Under the pieces are notes generated by a model. That model had not been told where the DNA came from. It worked only from the letters and a program-made list of their open reading frames with translations, and did not search any database. The position numbers and the translations under genes were made by a program. DNA of 47,470 nucleotides from a virus, in the IMG/VR virus record IMGVR_UViG_3300047311_000282, positions 1 through 47,470 of that record; one strand, written 5' to 3'. Each line of letters starts with the position of its first letter. Position 1 is the first letter of the stretch. Positions 5,839-14,126 of this stretch are shown here, piece by piece.

Positions 5839-6075
5839 TCGCCGCCGCGTTCGCCGGAGCGTGCCGGCACTCAAAGCTGGAGTCGATCACGTCTGGGGGG
5901 GGGGCATCGGCTAGCCCTCCGCTGTCCGCGCTGCCTGAAGATCATCGAGCTGCGCGCGTGCCGTCAATGTGGCGCCGAGATGCGCGCGCCGCACTGGAAC
6001 CATCGCTATTGCAAATCTGCGTGCAGGTCGGAGGCCTATCGCGCGCGAAGGAGATCTCATGGCCGAAGTAGCTGA
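5835..6075 (+). pseudogene. Zinc-ribbon protein interrupted by a G10 tract (frameshift)
   Basis: The gene starts by ATGA overlap at 5835 and reads [17 protein letters not shown]... into ten G residues at 5895-5904. In the annotated frame the remainder is featureless. In the frame that would follow nine Gs, the remainder is a clear zinc ribbon: CPRCLKIIELRACRQCGAEM then HRYCKSACRSEAYRARRR, ending at TGA 6073-6075. So either the tract is variable or slippery, or one G is a sequencing error. The corrected protein would be about 79 aa. Confidence 0.6.
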
Positions 6076-6760
6076 AGACGAGAACGCGATCTGGGGCGAT
6101 CGCGCGAATGCACTGCTCAACGCGATGCAGATGATGTCGCGCCCGATCCAGCCGATCACGCTCGCGCACTTCGCGCGGCGCAAGGGCTGGGAGCAGCCAA
6201 CGCTCGAGGGCGTGCTCGCCTACTGCGAGCGCCAGCGCCTGGTCGAGCGCTTCAAGTCGATCAAGGGCGCGGCCTTTCGCCTCACTGGCGAGTCAGCGAC
6301 GCACGGCCCGGACGAAGACAACAACGACGTCGCCGAGAAGGAGGAAACGATGGCGAAGGATGAGATCTCGACCGGCGAAGCTGCGGAGCTCTGCGGCGTC
6401 AGCACGGCCGGAATTCGCAAGTGGGTGAAGCAGGGGAAGCTGAAGCCGCGCGTCGGCGGTGGCGGCCGCGGACAGACGTATTTTTTCGATCGCGGCGTCG
6501 TGCTGGCGTTCAAGCAAGTCCGTGAAGCCGGCAAGACCTTGGCCCCCCCCCAGCCGAAGGCGCGCGTCGTCAAGCTGAAGGCCGCGCACGAGCGAAAGCT
6601 GCCGACGAAGATCAATGCCAAGCACATCCTGAACAAGGTCACCGACGAGTACTGCGACCTGCGCGAGGACGTGATCATGCTCGTGCGTCTGGTCGATCGT
6701 GGCTGGATGTCACCCGAGCAGGCCTGGGGCAAGCTGCGCGAGCTCGCGGAGTCGATCTAA
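6059..6760 (+). CDS. Two-domain DNA-binding protein (winged helix + MerR/excisionase-type HTH), 233 aa
   Basis: Start at 6059 with GAAGGAG upstream. Residues about 10-80 look like a winged-helix domain (ALLNAMQMMSRPIQPITLAH...AFRLTGE). An acidic linker (about 83-97) follows. From about 98 an HTH_17/MerR-like domain begins: ISTGEAAELCGVSTAGIRKW. A strong Shine-Dalgarno and in-frame ATG lie at 6350, so a short HTH-only form may also be made. The reading frame runs through a C9 tract (6543-6551). Likely a regulator of replication or early genes. Confidence 0.7.
   Translation: MAEVAEDENAIWGDRANALLNAMQMMSRPIQPITLAHFARRKGWEQPTLEGVLAYCERQRLVERFKSIKGAAFRLTGESATHGPDEDNNDVAEKEETMAKDEISTGEAAELCGVSTAGIRKWVKQGKLKPRVGGGGRGQTYFFDRGVVLAFKQVREAGKTLAPPQPKARVVKLKAAHERKLPTKINAKHILNKVTDEYCDLREDVIMLVRLVDRGWMSPEQAWGKLRELAESI
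6338..6352 (+). promoter_or_regulatory. Internal ribosome-binding site and in-frame start
   Basis: AAGGAGG (6338-6344), five bases, then ATG at 6350, in frame with the gene starting at 6059. Initiation here would make a 136-aa protein starting MAKDEISTGEAAELCG, exactly at the beginning of the second HTH domain. Confidence 0.55.
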
Positions 6761-6761
6761 C

Positions 6762-7082
6762 GTGAGACGTCGCGCTGCCAAGGTCGACGCCAACCACGGC
6801 GTATTCGTCGAGACGCTCGAGCGTCTCGGGGCGCAGGTGCGCGACACATCAAACATTGGCGAAGGCTTTCCCGATTTGCTCGTGCTTTGGCGAAAGCAGC
6901 TCTTCCTCGTCGAGATCAAGAATCCCAACGAGGCGACCAAGGAGCAGGTCGCAGATCCTGATCACCTCGGGATGCTCACGCCATCGCAGCTCAAGATGCG
7001 CGCAGCGTGGCCTGTCGTGGTCGCGCTTACCGCTGCCGAAGCCGCCCGCAAGATGGACGCGCTGCTCGAGGTCGCTGCGTGA
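6762..7082 (+). CDS. VRR-NUC/Hjc-like nuclease, 106 aa
   Basis: Motifs of the PD-(D/E)XK fold are clear: FPDLLVLW supplies the Asp and FLVEIKNP supplies Glu-x-Lys, with LTPSQLKMRAAW after them. This spacing and length fit VRR-NUC or small archaeal/phage Holliday-junction resolvases. Expected to cut branched or flap DNA during phage replication or recombination. GTG start directly after the previous stop. Confidence 0.75.
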   Translation: MRRRAAKVDANHGVFVETLERLGAQVRDTSNIGEGFPDLLVLWRKQLFLVEIKNPNEATKEQVADPDHLGMLTPSQLKMRAAWPVVVALTAAEAARKMDALLEVAA

Positions 7083-7372
7083 GCCTCGCCGAGAATTACC
7101 TGCAGCACCTTGAGGACGCGGCCGAAAGCGAGCCAGCTTCCGAGAAGCGGAAGCCGCGCGCGTGGAATCCGAAGCGCCTGGGCGCGCTGCCCGAGATGAA
7201 GGTGCAGCCGCCACCGGTTGACCGCGAGCTCAACCAGGCTGCTGAGATGCTGCACGTGATTCTCACCGAGGACGCCTTCGATGCGTTGGTATCGGCGTGC
7301 GGCAGTCCACGCGTTAAGCGCGCGGTCAAGATCCTGCTCGTGGAACTTGTGAAGGCGAGGAGCTCAAGATGA
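7079..7372 (+). CDS. Unrecognised protein, 97 aa
   Basis: GTG start overlapping the nuclease gene by GTGA. N-half polar and Pro/Lys-rich (probably disordered), C-half helical (EMLHVILTEDAFDALVSACG and onward). No recognised family. Sits between nuclease and primase genes, so a role in replication is possible by context only. Confidence 0.6.
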   Translation: MSLAENYLQHLEDAAESEPASEKRKPRAWNPKRLGALPEMKVQPPPVDRELNQAAEMLHVILTEDAFDALVSACGSPRVKRAVKILLVELVKARSSR

Positions 7373-7578
7373 TCAGCGAAGCGGAAGCCGTCGAGCTCAT
7401 CCGAGCGATTCGCACATCGGGCCGTCTACGCGAGGCCGACCACGCGGTGATCGCGCGCGCGCTGCTCATCCTGATCGATTGTCGAGCTGAATTTCCCGCC
7501 GACCCCGTCGAGGCGCTCGTTCAGGCCATTGCGTCGCTCGTCGTGGCCGATGAGCGAAAGAGGTCCGCGAACGGATGA
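7369..7578 (+). CDS. Small helical protein upstream of the primase, 69 aa
   Basis: ATGA overlaps at both ends (7369-7372 and 7575-7578) couple it to its neighbours. The product is helical and mildly acidic, with no known motif. Function unknown. Confidence 0.6.
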   Translation: MISEAEAVELIRAIRTSGRLREADHAVIARALLILIDCRAEFPADPVEALVQAIASLVVADERKRSANG

Positions 7579-10184
7579 GCGTCTCTCTCATCGGCGCGCC
7601 CCAGATGGCGCTCGAATACATCCAGCGTGGCTGGCAGGTCACACCCGTGCGCCCGCGCGAGAAGCGGCCGATCCACGACGACTGGCCGATGCTCAACATC
7701 ACGGCCGCCGACGTGCCGCGCTACTTCTCGCCCAACCACAACGTCGGCGTGATCCTCGGCGACGTATCGCAGGGCCTGGTCGACATCGATCTCGACTGCC
7801 CGGAGACGATCGCGCTCGCCGATCACTTCCTGCCGGCGACGGGCGAGTTCGGTCGCGCATCCAAGCGTCGGTCACATCGCCTCTACTACGCCCGCGGCGC
7901 GCGCACCGAGAAGTTCCTGCAGCCGCTCGGCGCCGGCAAAACGCAGACGCTCGTCGAGCTACGCGCGAACAAGATCGGAGCAAAGGAAGGGCTGCAGACC
8001 GTTTTCCCGCGCTCGATCCACGAGTCCGGCGAGGCCGTGGAGTGGGAGACGGATAAACGCGAGCTCACGACGATCACGCCCGAGCCGCTCCGGCGCGCGG
8101 TCGCCCAGCTCGCCGCGGCCGCGCTCCTGGTGCGCGTGGGCTGGCCAGAGGCGCGCGCGGTCGCCGCCGTCAAGCTGGGCACTGCCCACGCGCTCATAGA
8201 CGCGCTTGCCGAGGAATACGCGCTCGTTGCCCGCTGGCTTGGCCTGCCCGCGCGCGCGCATCAGCCAGCGCGCCCAGCGGGCGCGCCCGCCAACAATCGG
8301 GTGAAGCGCGCCTCGGCCTACCTCGCCAAGATCGAGGGCGCGGTCAGCGGCGCCGGCGGCCATCAGAAAGCCTGGGGAGCTGCGCTGGCGGTGGTGCGCG
8401 GCTTCGATCTGGCCGAAGGCGAGGGCTACACGCTGCTCGCGAGCGAGTACAACCCGCGCTGCGATCCGCCATGGAGCGAGCGCGAGCTGCGCCACAAGAT
8501 CGCCGACGCGTCCAACAACGCGCGCGTGGAACGCGGCTATCTCTTGCGCCAGGAGCGGCCGATCACCGCTCGCACCAATGGTGTCGCGCACGTAGCTCAA
8601 GAACCGAGTCCTCAGCCGACCACCAGCGACTGGGATCCGCCCGTCGAGTTTGGCGCGTTCGAGCTGCCACCATTTCCCGCTGAGGCGCTGCCGTCGCAGC
8701 TTGGCGACTTCGTGCGCGCCTGCGCGCTTGCCACGCAAACGCCGATGGACCTTCCTGGCATGCTGGTGCTGAGCGCCACGGCCGCCTGCTGCGCCAAGCG
8801 AGTGGTGCTCGAGGTGAAGCCCGGCTACCGCGAGCCGTTGAACCTGTTTACGCTGGCGGCGCTGCCGTCAGGTCACCGCAAGAGCGCCGTGCTTCGCGAG
8901 GTCGCAGCGCCGCTCATCGAATGGGAAGCAAAAGCCGCCGAAGATAAAGCCCCTGAGATTGCGAAGGCGTCGCAACGCTGGGCGATCTCGAAGAAACGAC
9001 TCGACAGCATTACCGACCGTGCCGCCAAGGCTAAAACGAAAGGAGAACGAGAGCAGCTCGAGCTCGAGGTCGAAGATCTCACCGAGCAGCACGCAAAGCT
9101 GACGTTGCCCCCCGAGCCGCGCATCCTCGCCGACGACGTAACCCCTGAAGCCCTGGGGTCGCTGTTGGCGAAGTACGGCGGCCGCATGGCCATCCTCTCC
9201 GCCGAGGGTGGCGTGTTTCAACAGATGGCCGGTCGCTACTCCGATTCGCCCAACCTGGACGTGTACCTCAAAGCTCACGCAGGTGATGAAATCCGAGTCG
9301 ATCGGCAGAGCCGTGGCGCTGAACGAGTGACCGATCCTGCGCTCACGCTTGGGATCTCACCACAGCCCCATGTGCTCGAGGCGTTGGCAGAAAAACCGCT
9401 CCTTCGCGGGACGGGTCTGCTCGCGCGCTTTCTCTACGCGCTGCCCACTTCGATGTTGGGAGCGCGAACCGACGACGCACCGCCCATCCCTGATGCCGTT
9501 CGGTCGGCATACGTTGGAGCGCTGCGGCGCCTTCTCGTGTTGCAGGCTCAGAAAGAGCCGTTCGCATTGAAGCTGTCCCCTGAAGCCTATCAAGCCTGGC
9601 GCGAGTTCTACCTGTGGGTCGAACCACAACTCGCCGAAGGCGGTGAGCTCGAATCAATATCTGATTGGGGGTCGAAGTTACCGGGTGCGGTCGCACGCAT
9701 CGCGGGAATTTTGGGGATATTGAGGATATTGTGCCTTAAAGCCAATTCTGAAGATCTATCTATATCTATATATATCGACAGGGAGGAGATGGTTCGCGCC
9801 ATCGCTCTCGGCAAGTACCTGGTGCCCCATGCTCGAGCGGCATTCTCTTCGATGGGAGCCGACCCGAAACTGCAAGGCGCCAAGCAGCTCCTGAAGACCG
9901 TTCTCCGCAAGGGCTGGTCTTCATTTTCTCGACGAGAACTGCAGCAATCGGTGCGCAGGTCTGAGCGCTTCAATGACGCGGACCAGCTCGATGCTGCATT
10001 GAGGGTTTTGGTTGAACGCGGATTCATCCGTCCCCAGGCGCCTTCGATGAGCGCTGGACCAGGCAGACCCGCCGGACCGACCTTCGAAGTGAACCCGCAT
10101 ATCCCGGAAAATATCCTCAATATCCACAAAAACCAGGCGAGCGCCCATTTACGTGAGCGCGAGCCCGGAGAGGACGACGAATGA
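7575..10184 (+). CDS. Replication protein: prim-pol domain fused to DUF3987 (869 aa)
   Basis: Residues about 10-210 match the bifunctional primase/polymerase N-terminal domain: GWQVTPVRP, then GLVDIDLDCPE with metal-binding Asp70/Asp72, then KRRSHRLYY. A middle part (about 245-325) resembles a primase C-terminal domain. From about 365 the protein looks like DUF3987, a phage/plasmid helicase-like ATPase, with a Walker-A-like LAALPSGHRKSAVL in which the canonical GK is HRK. It should prime and possibly unwind phage DNA. An AT-rich island with repeats lies inside the gene at 9705-9785. Confidence 0.8.
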   Translation: MSVSLIGAPQMALEYIQRGWQVTPVRPREKRPIHDDWPMLNITAADVPRYFSPNHNVGVILGDVSQGLVDIDLDCPETIALADHFLPATGEFGRASKRRSHRLYYARGARTEKFLQPLGAGKTQTLVELRANKIGAKEGLQTVFPRSIHESGEAVEWETDKRELTTITPEPLRRAVAQLAAAALLVRVGWPEARAVAAVKLGTAHALIDALAEEYALVARWLGLPARAHQPARPAGAPANNRVKRASAYLAKIEGAVSGAGGHQKAWGAALAVVRGFDLAEGEGYTLLASEYNPRCDPPWSERELRHKIADASNNARVERGYLLRQERPITARTNGVAHVAQEPSPQPTTSDWDPPVEFGAFELPPFPAEALPSQLGDFVRACALATQTPMDLPGMLVLSATAACCAKRVVLEVKPGYREPLNLFTLAALPSGHRKSAVLREVAAPLIEWEAKAAEDKAPEIAKASQRWAISKKRLDSITDRAAKAKTKGEREQLELEVEDLTEQHAKLTLPPEPRILADDVTPEALGSLLAKYGGRMAILSAEGGVFQQMAGRYSDSPNLDVYLKAHAGDEIRVDRQSRGAERVTDPALTLGISPQPHVLEALAEKPLLRGTGLLARFLYALPTSMLGARTDDAPPIPDAVRSAYVGALRRLLVLQAQKEPFALKLSPEAYQAWREFYLWVEPQLAEGGELESISDWGSKLPGAVARIAGILGILRILCLKANSEDLSISIYIDREEMVRAIALGKYLVPHARAAFSSMGADPKLQGAKQLLKTVLRKGWSSFSRRELQQSVRRSERFNDADQLDAALRVLVERGFIRPQAPSMSAGPGRPAGPTFEVNPHIPENILNIHKNQASAHLREREPGEDDE
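9705..9785. other. AT-rich island inside the primase gene, candidate replication origin
   Basis: In a GC-rich gene this stretch is strongly AT-rich (GATCTATCTATATCTATATA at its core) and encodes a run of Ile, Leu and Ser. It starts with two direct copies of GGATATTG. Origins of many phages lie within or beside the replication gene. No initiator binding is demonstrable here. Confidence 0.45.
9715..9730 (+). repeat. Left arm of 16-bp inverted repeat (iteron-like)
   Basis: GGATATTGAGGATATT, itself two GGATATT units nine bases apart. An exact inverted copy occurs at 10110-10125 near the end of the same gene. Confidence 0.7.
10110..10125 (-). repeat. Right arm of 16-bp inverted repeat (iteron-like)
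   Basis: AATATCCTCAATATCC, the exact reverse complement of 9715-9730. A further related GGGATAT lies at about 10099-10105 on the same strand. The codons here spell ENILNIH. Confidence 0.7.
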
Positions 10185-10218
10185 CCATTACGTGGAGACG
10201 TCCACAACGGAGAAAATC

Positions 10219-10428
10219 ATGGCTGACTCAGAACTGAGCGAAGGGCGAACGTTGTTCACCGTCACGCAGGCGCCGAATAGTGCGATCTCGTTTTCGTCAC
10301 CACTGCCACCCAGGCAGGCGCTGAAGCTGCTGGTGTCAGTGCTCGAGGACCTGCGCGAGATGGCGCTCAAGCAGGGCGACGGCCAGGTCCAGGTCGTGCC
10401 CAGCGTGCCGGGGCTGAAGCTGCAGTGA
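10219..10428 (+). CDS. Small protein, 69 aa, unknown
   Basis: Start at ATG 10219 after GGAGA; an upstream in-frame start would overlap the primase and lacks a site. One amphipathic helix (PRQALKLLVSVLEDLREMAL). No recognised family. Lies between the replication gene and the packaging genes. Confidence 0.5.
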   Translation: MADSELSEGRTLFTVTQAPNSAISFSSPLPPRQALKLLVSVLEDLREMALKQGDGQVQVVPSVPGLKLQ

Positions 10429-10435
10429 GCATGGC

Positions 10436-10825
10436 GTGAGCGAGGGCCCTCATAAAAAGTCCGTTGTGGTTCGCGACGAACGCGGGCGGTTGGTCAGCGG
10501 CACGATCAATCCCGGCGGGCGCCCCAAGGCGCTCGTCGAGGTGGTGCGGCTTGCGCGAGAGGCGACGGTCGAAGCGATCGGCGAGCTGCGCCGACTCGCG
10601 ACCAGCGCCGAGAACGAATCGGCCCGCGTGGCAGCGTGCAATGCGCTGCTCGACCGCGGCTGGGGCAAGGCGCCGCAGACGATCACCATCGACGAAACGC
10701 CGAACATACCGGCGGCCACGTCGGCGAAGATCGACATGAGCAAGCTCAGCGACGACGAATTGCGCGCGTACGAGATGCTGGCGCGCGCGCTTGCGCGGAT
10801 CCGCGCAGAAGGACAAGAGCCATGA
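10436..10825 (+). CDS. DUF5681-like / possible small terminase, 129 aa
   Basis: Contains GTINPGGRPKALVEVVRLAR, a motif typical of the DUF5681-type proteins encoded upstream of large terminases, followed by a helical region (SARVAACNALLDRGWGKAPQ). Such proteins recognise the phage pac or cos site in some phages, but DNA recognition is not proven for this family. GTG start, weak ribosome site. Confidence 0.55.
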   Translation: MSEGPHKKSVVVRDERGRLVSGTINPGGRPKALVEVVRLAREATVEAIGELRRLATSAENESARVAACNALLDRGWGKAPQTITIDETPNIPAATSAKIDMSKLSDDELRAYEMLARALARIRAEGQEP

Positions 10826-11241
10826 GCTACGAAGACGATCCCGAACTGATGGCAGCCGTCGACCGCGCGGCCATTGGCATGCTCGGCAAGGTCATCGAAG
10901 GCGCGCACCGCGACGACGACCCGCACCATCGCCAGCTCCGCGCCGCCGCAGTCGAGATTTGTCGGCGCGCCGGCGTGCTCGAGATGCTGCGCGCGATCTC
11001 AGCCGACGGCGAGCTCAGGCCACCACAACCTTGGCCAGCCTGCGACATCGTGCCCTCGGGAGGTGGGCCCGGCTTTCTCGACGTCGAGGTGCGCACATGG
11101 ACAGCGGCAAAGGGCGTGATGCGCTGCCCGCTGCGCATCGCCATCCAGCTTGGCCGTGAGCATCGCGAGGAGCGGCAACAGCAAATCGAGCAGGCCTACG
11201 ACTTTGGGCGCTGGACGCTCAAGCGATGGATCGAAGCGTAG
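10822..11241 (+). CDS. Unknown protein in packaging region, 139 aa
   Basis: ATGA overlap with the gene upstream. N-half helical (DDDPHHRQLRAAAVEICRRA), C-half basic. No family recognised. It could be a part of the terminase complex by position only. Confidence 0.55.
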   Translation: MSYEDDPELMAAVDRAAIGMLGKVIEGAHRDDDPHHRQLRAAAVEICRRAGVLEMLRAISADGELRPPQPWPACDIVPSGGGPGFLDVEVRTWTAAKGVMRCPLRIAIQLGREHREERQQQIEQAYDFGRWTLKRWIEA

Positions 11242-11244
11242 AAA

Positions 11245-11796
11245 GTGGCAAAACCTCGAACGGTGGCGGGTGATAGAGCCATGACCAAGGACAGCGCGCC
11301 CGAGGGTTGGCAAGGCACCGTGGAGCACATGAAGTCGCACAGCGAGATCGACAACCCGTTCGCACTCGCGCACTGGATGGCAAACCAAGGCTATCACCCG
11401 CACGACGGGATGCACGCCGACGTTCTCGACGCTGCGCACGAGATGTACTGCGGCGCGGGCCACAACGATGGGCCCGCGTACACTACCGTCGGCGGCAAGC
11501 CCGACGAGGTGGCCGAAACGGATCTGTACGAGCAGGAAACCGAGAACCTGGCGCCCTTCAACGAGGAGAACGAAGACATGACCGACGACGAGAAGCTGCT
11601 CGAGGATTCCGAGGTCGCCACCGGCGAGCACCTGGCCGAGACCGAGACGCCCGCGAGCGATCCGCCCCCGAAGAACATTCCCACTGGCATCACGCACACC
11701 ATCGGCGACCCCGACCCGGAGAACTCCGGCGACAAGCCCGTCGAGGTCGAAGGCGAAGAAGCCAACGACAACGACGAGGACATGCTCGACGAATGA
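11245..11796 (+). CDS. Acidic phage protein with WxGTV-MKxH motif, 183 aa
   Basis: The N-half GWQGTVEHMKSHSEIDNPFA, then LAHWMANQGYHPH, matches a short domain common in phage structural/packaging clusters. The C-half is very acidic, ending in many Asp/Glu (NDNDEDMLDE), probably disordered. GTG at 11245 or ATG at 11281 could be the start; neither has a strong ribosome site. ATGA overlap with the next gene. Confidence 0.6.
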   Translation: MAKPRTVAGDRAMTKDSAPEGWQGTVEHMKSHSEIDNPFALAHWMANQGYHPHDGMHADVLDAAHEMYCGAGHNDGPAYTTVGGKPDEVAETDLYEQETENLAPFNEENEDMTDDEKLLEDSEVATGEHLAETETPASDPPPKNIPTGITHTIGDPDPENSGDKPVEVEGEEANDNDEDMLDE

Positions 11797-12134
11797 TCGA
11801 CGTCACCCAACAGCCGGACGTGCAGCAGCTCCGCTCGGCAGGGGCGAAGCCGATCACGCTCGCCGACGGCACCCACGTAGCTCACCGCCAGATGCAGCGC
11901 ACCTGGCAGGCCGAGGTCTCGCAGGCCAAGACAGAGCAGCGCGAGCCGGTGATGCCGCGCTTCGTGCCCACCGACGACAGCGTGCGCCAGGTGCTTGTGG
12001 CGCGTGCTCGACGGGCTGTGCGCGCCGAGAAACGAGCGCGGCTTGCAGCGCGTCCTGCGCTCGGCGTGATCGCGTTCCTGTGCTGGGCGACCAAACGACA
12101 CATGCAGGTGAACGTCGAGGTCGCCGAGCGCTGA
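11793..12134 (+). CDS. Unknown protein upstream of TerL, 113 aa
   Basis: Basic, Arg/Ala-rich C-terminal half (ARARRAVRAEKRARLAARPA). ATGA overlap upstream and one-base overlap with the terminase gene downstream. No family recognised. Confidence 0.55.
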   Translation: MIDVTQQPDVQQLRSAGAKPITLADGTHVAHRQMQRTWQAEVSQAKTEQREPVMPRFVPTDDSVRQVLVARARRAVRAEKRARLAARPALGVIAFLCWATKRHMQVNVEVAER

Positions 12135-13651
12135 TGGATCTGCCGCTCGACATCTCGGAGCAGGACATCGACCGTGAGGCGATCGCGCGTCATGGCTTCG
12201 CCGAGTTCGTCAAGCGGGCATGGCACGCTATCGAACCCGAGGAGCTGATCTGGTCATGGCATCTCGACGAAATATGCGCCCACCTCGAAGCAGTGAGCAG
12301 GGGCGAATGCCCGCGCCTGATCATCAACGTGCCACCAGGCTGCTCGAAGAGTCGCTTGGTGAGCATCCTTTGGCCGGCGTGGGACTGGTTGGCCCACCCG
12401 ACGCGCAGCTTCATGTTCGCGACCTACAGCCAGGTCCTCATGCGAGAACTGGCCCTCGAATCGCGGCGCTTGGTGAAGTCTCCCTGGTTCCAGGGACGGT
12501 TCAGCGATCGTGTCGCGGTTGCCAAGAGCGAAGACACCGCCGAGACGATTAGCGTTTGGTCGACGCGCGCCGGCGGCAAGCGTTTCTCGACGACGGTGGG
12601 CGGCCAGGCCACAGGCTTTCACGCGCACATCCAAGTGGTCGACGACCCGAACAAGCCCGAGGAGATCAAGGCGGACCCCGAGATCGCGCGCGCGGCGCTC
12701 GAGCGCACGTGGACCTGGTGGAACCGTACGATGGCGTCGCGCAAGAAAGACCCGCGCCACTTCTCCCGCGTGATCATCATGCAGCGGCTGCACGAGGACG
12801 ACCTAGTGGGGCGCATCCTGAACAGTCAGCAGGCGAAGGAGTACGCGCACCTGTCGCTGCCAATGCAGTTCGAGGCGCCTGGATGTGTCACTCGGTTCGG
12901 TGGCGATCGGCGTGCCCATGACGGCGAGCTGCTTTGTCCCGATCGCTTCGATGCGAAGACGGTCGAGACGGCGCGCCTCGAGATGGGCTCGCAGGTGGCG
13001 GCCGCGCAGCTGCAGCAGCGGCCCGCGCCGGTGGGCGGCAACGTCTTCAAGCGCGATTGGTTTCGCGAGCGCTGGACTGAGCTGCCCGCCGACTTGATGC
13101 TGGTGCAGAGCTGGGATTGCACGTTCAAGGATTCTGCGCAGGCCGACTTTGTCGCCGGCCATATCTGGGGATACAGCGGCGGCAAGTTTTATCTCGTCGA
13201 CCGCATCCACGATCGCATGGGCTTGCCCGAGACATGCGCGGGGATTCTTGGATTCTGCCGTCGGTGGCCAAAGGCTTACGCGAAGCTCATCGAGGACAAA
13301 GCAAACGGGCCCGCCGTCGAGCAGGTGCTGCGCGACAAGGTCACGGGCATCATCATGGTCGACCCAAGCGACATCGGCGGCAGCAAGGTGGCGCGCGCGA
13401 ACGCGGTGGCGCCACTGGCCGAGGCTAAAAATATCGTGTTTCCCGACGCGAGCATTCATCCGTGGGCCGATGACGTGCTCGAGGAGGTTGTCACGTTCCC
13501 GTTTGCCCGCCACGACGACGACGTCGACGCGATGACGATGGCGATCTTGCATCTGCACGGCCGTTCGAACGCGAGGTACTTGCAGGCGATGAAGCCGCAG
13601 AACATTGAGGCAGCGTCGAGAATACTTGGAACTTTCAGGAGGACCGCATGA
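12134..13651 (+). CDS. terL: Terminase large subunit, 505 aa
   Basis: Packaging ATPase and nuclease. Walker A is at about 66-73 (PPGCSKS), Walker B at about 166-171 (HIQVVDD). The RNase-H-like nuclease has acidic residues at SWDCTFKD (D328), LIEDKANG (E387/D388) and ARHDDDVDA (D462-464). Length fits the family. Start at the ATG overlapping the previous stop; an upstream in-frame ATG at 12080 lies within the previous gene. It loads DNA into the procapsid through the portal encoded at 14123. Confidence 0.93.
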   Translation: MDLPLDISEQDIDREAIARHGFAEFVKRAWHAIEPEELIWSWHLDEICAHLEAVSRGECPRLIINVPPGCSKSRLVSILWPAWDWLAHPTRSFMFATYSQVLMRELALESRRLVKSPWFQGRFSDRVAVAKSEDTAETISVWSTRAGGKRFSTTVGGQATGFHAHIQVVDDPNKPEEIKADPEIARAALERTWTWWNRTMASRKKDPRHFSRVIIMQRLHEDDLVGRILNSQQAKEYAHLSLPMQFEAPGCVTRFGGDRRAHDGELLCPDRFDAKTVETARLEMGSQVAAAQLQQRPAPVGGNVFKRDWFRERWTELPADLMLVQSWDCTFKDSAQADFVAGHIWGYSGGKFYLVDRIHDRMGLPETCAGILGFCRRWPKAYAKLIEDKANGPAVEQVLRDKVTGIIMVDPSDIGGSKVARANAVAPLAEAKNIVFPDASIHPWADDVLEEVVTFPFARHDDDVDAMTMAILHLHGRSNARYLQAMKPQNIEAASRILGTFRRTA

Positions 13652-13980
13652 TTGAGCTTCGCAAATTCGACCCCGAGCACCGCGTGCGCCAGACGGTGAC
13701 GCTCGAGTACACGCCCTCCAAGGACGGCACTGAAGAGCTGAAGCTGCCTGCAGTCACGATGGGCACCGACAGCCAGGGGAAGCCTCGCATCGTCAAGCAC
13801 ACGCTGAAGAAGGGCGACAACCACGGCATCTCGATGCGCTACTTCCACGCACTCGGCGGCGACCCGGCAATGATCGAGCTCATCGCTACCGGCGCGATCC
13901 GCCCGGTGTGTCGCGACCACGTGTTCGACGATCACATGCCTGCGTGCCGCTACTGCGGCGAACCCAACCCGCTGTACTGA
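13648..13980 (+). CDS. Unknown protein with C-terminal zinc knuckle, 110 aa
   Basis: Beta-rich N-part, then a C-terminal CRDHVFDDHMPACRYCGEPN with Cys/His spacing able to bind zinc. ATGA overlap with terL. Function unknown; packaging context. Confidence 0.6.
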   Translation: MIELRKFDPEHRVRQTVTLEYTPSKDGTEELKLPAVTMGTDSQGKPRIVKHTLKKGDNHGISMRYFHALGGDPAMIELIATGAIRPVCRDHVFDDHMPACRYCGEPNPLY

Positions 13981-14126
13981 TGCAGTCGATGCTCCACACG
14001 CTCGCTCGCGGTCGTCGGCAGAAGCTGCCGCTCACCATGTTCGTGCACCCACTGGCGCTCGACGTTTCGTACTTGTGGTCGCGCGTGTTCGTGCACGCGT
14101 CGTATCTGCCGGAGGCACAAGCGTGA
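13980..14126 (+). CDS. Small protein, 48 aa
   Basis: Fits exactly between two genes: ATG overlaps the upstream stop by one base and its stop overlaps the portal GTG start (GTGA). Basic N-terminus and aromatic C-half. No recognised family; may serve mainly for translational coupling. Confidence 0.45.
   Translation: MQSMLHTLARGRRQKLPLTMFVHPLALDVSYLWSRVFVHASYLPEAQA

Noticed and set aside
9705-9785. Low-GC insertion from another source
   Set aside because: The reading frame runs through without disruption and the short repeats are symmetric, which fits a local DNA signal better than an insertion.
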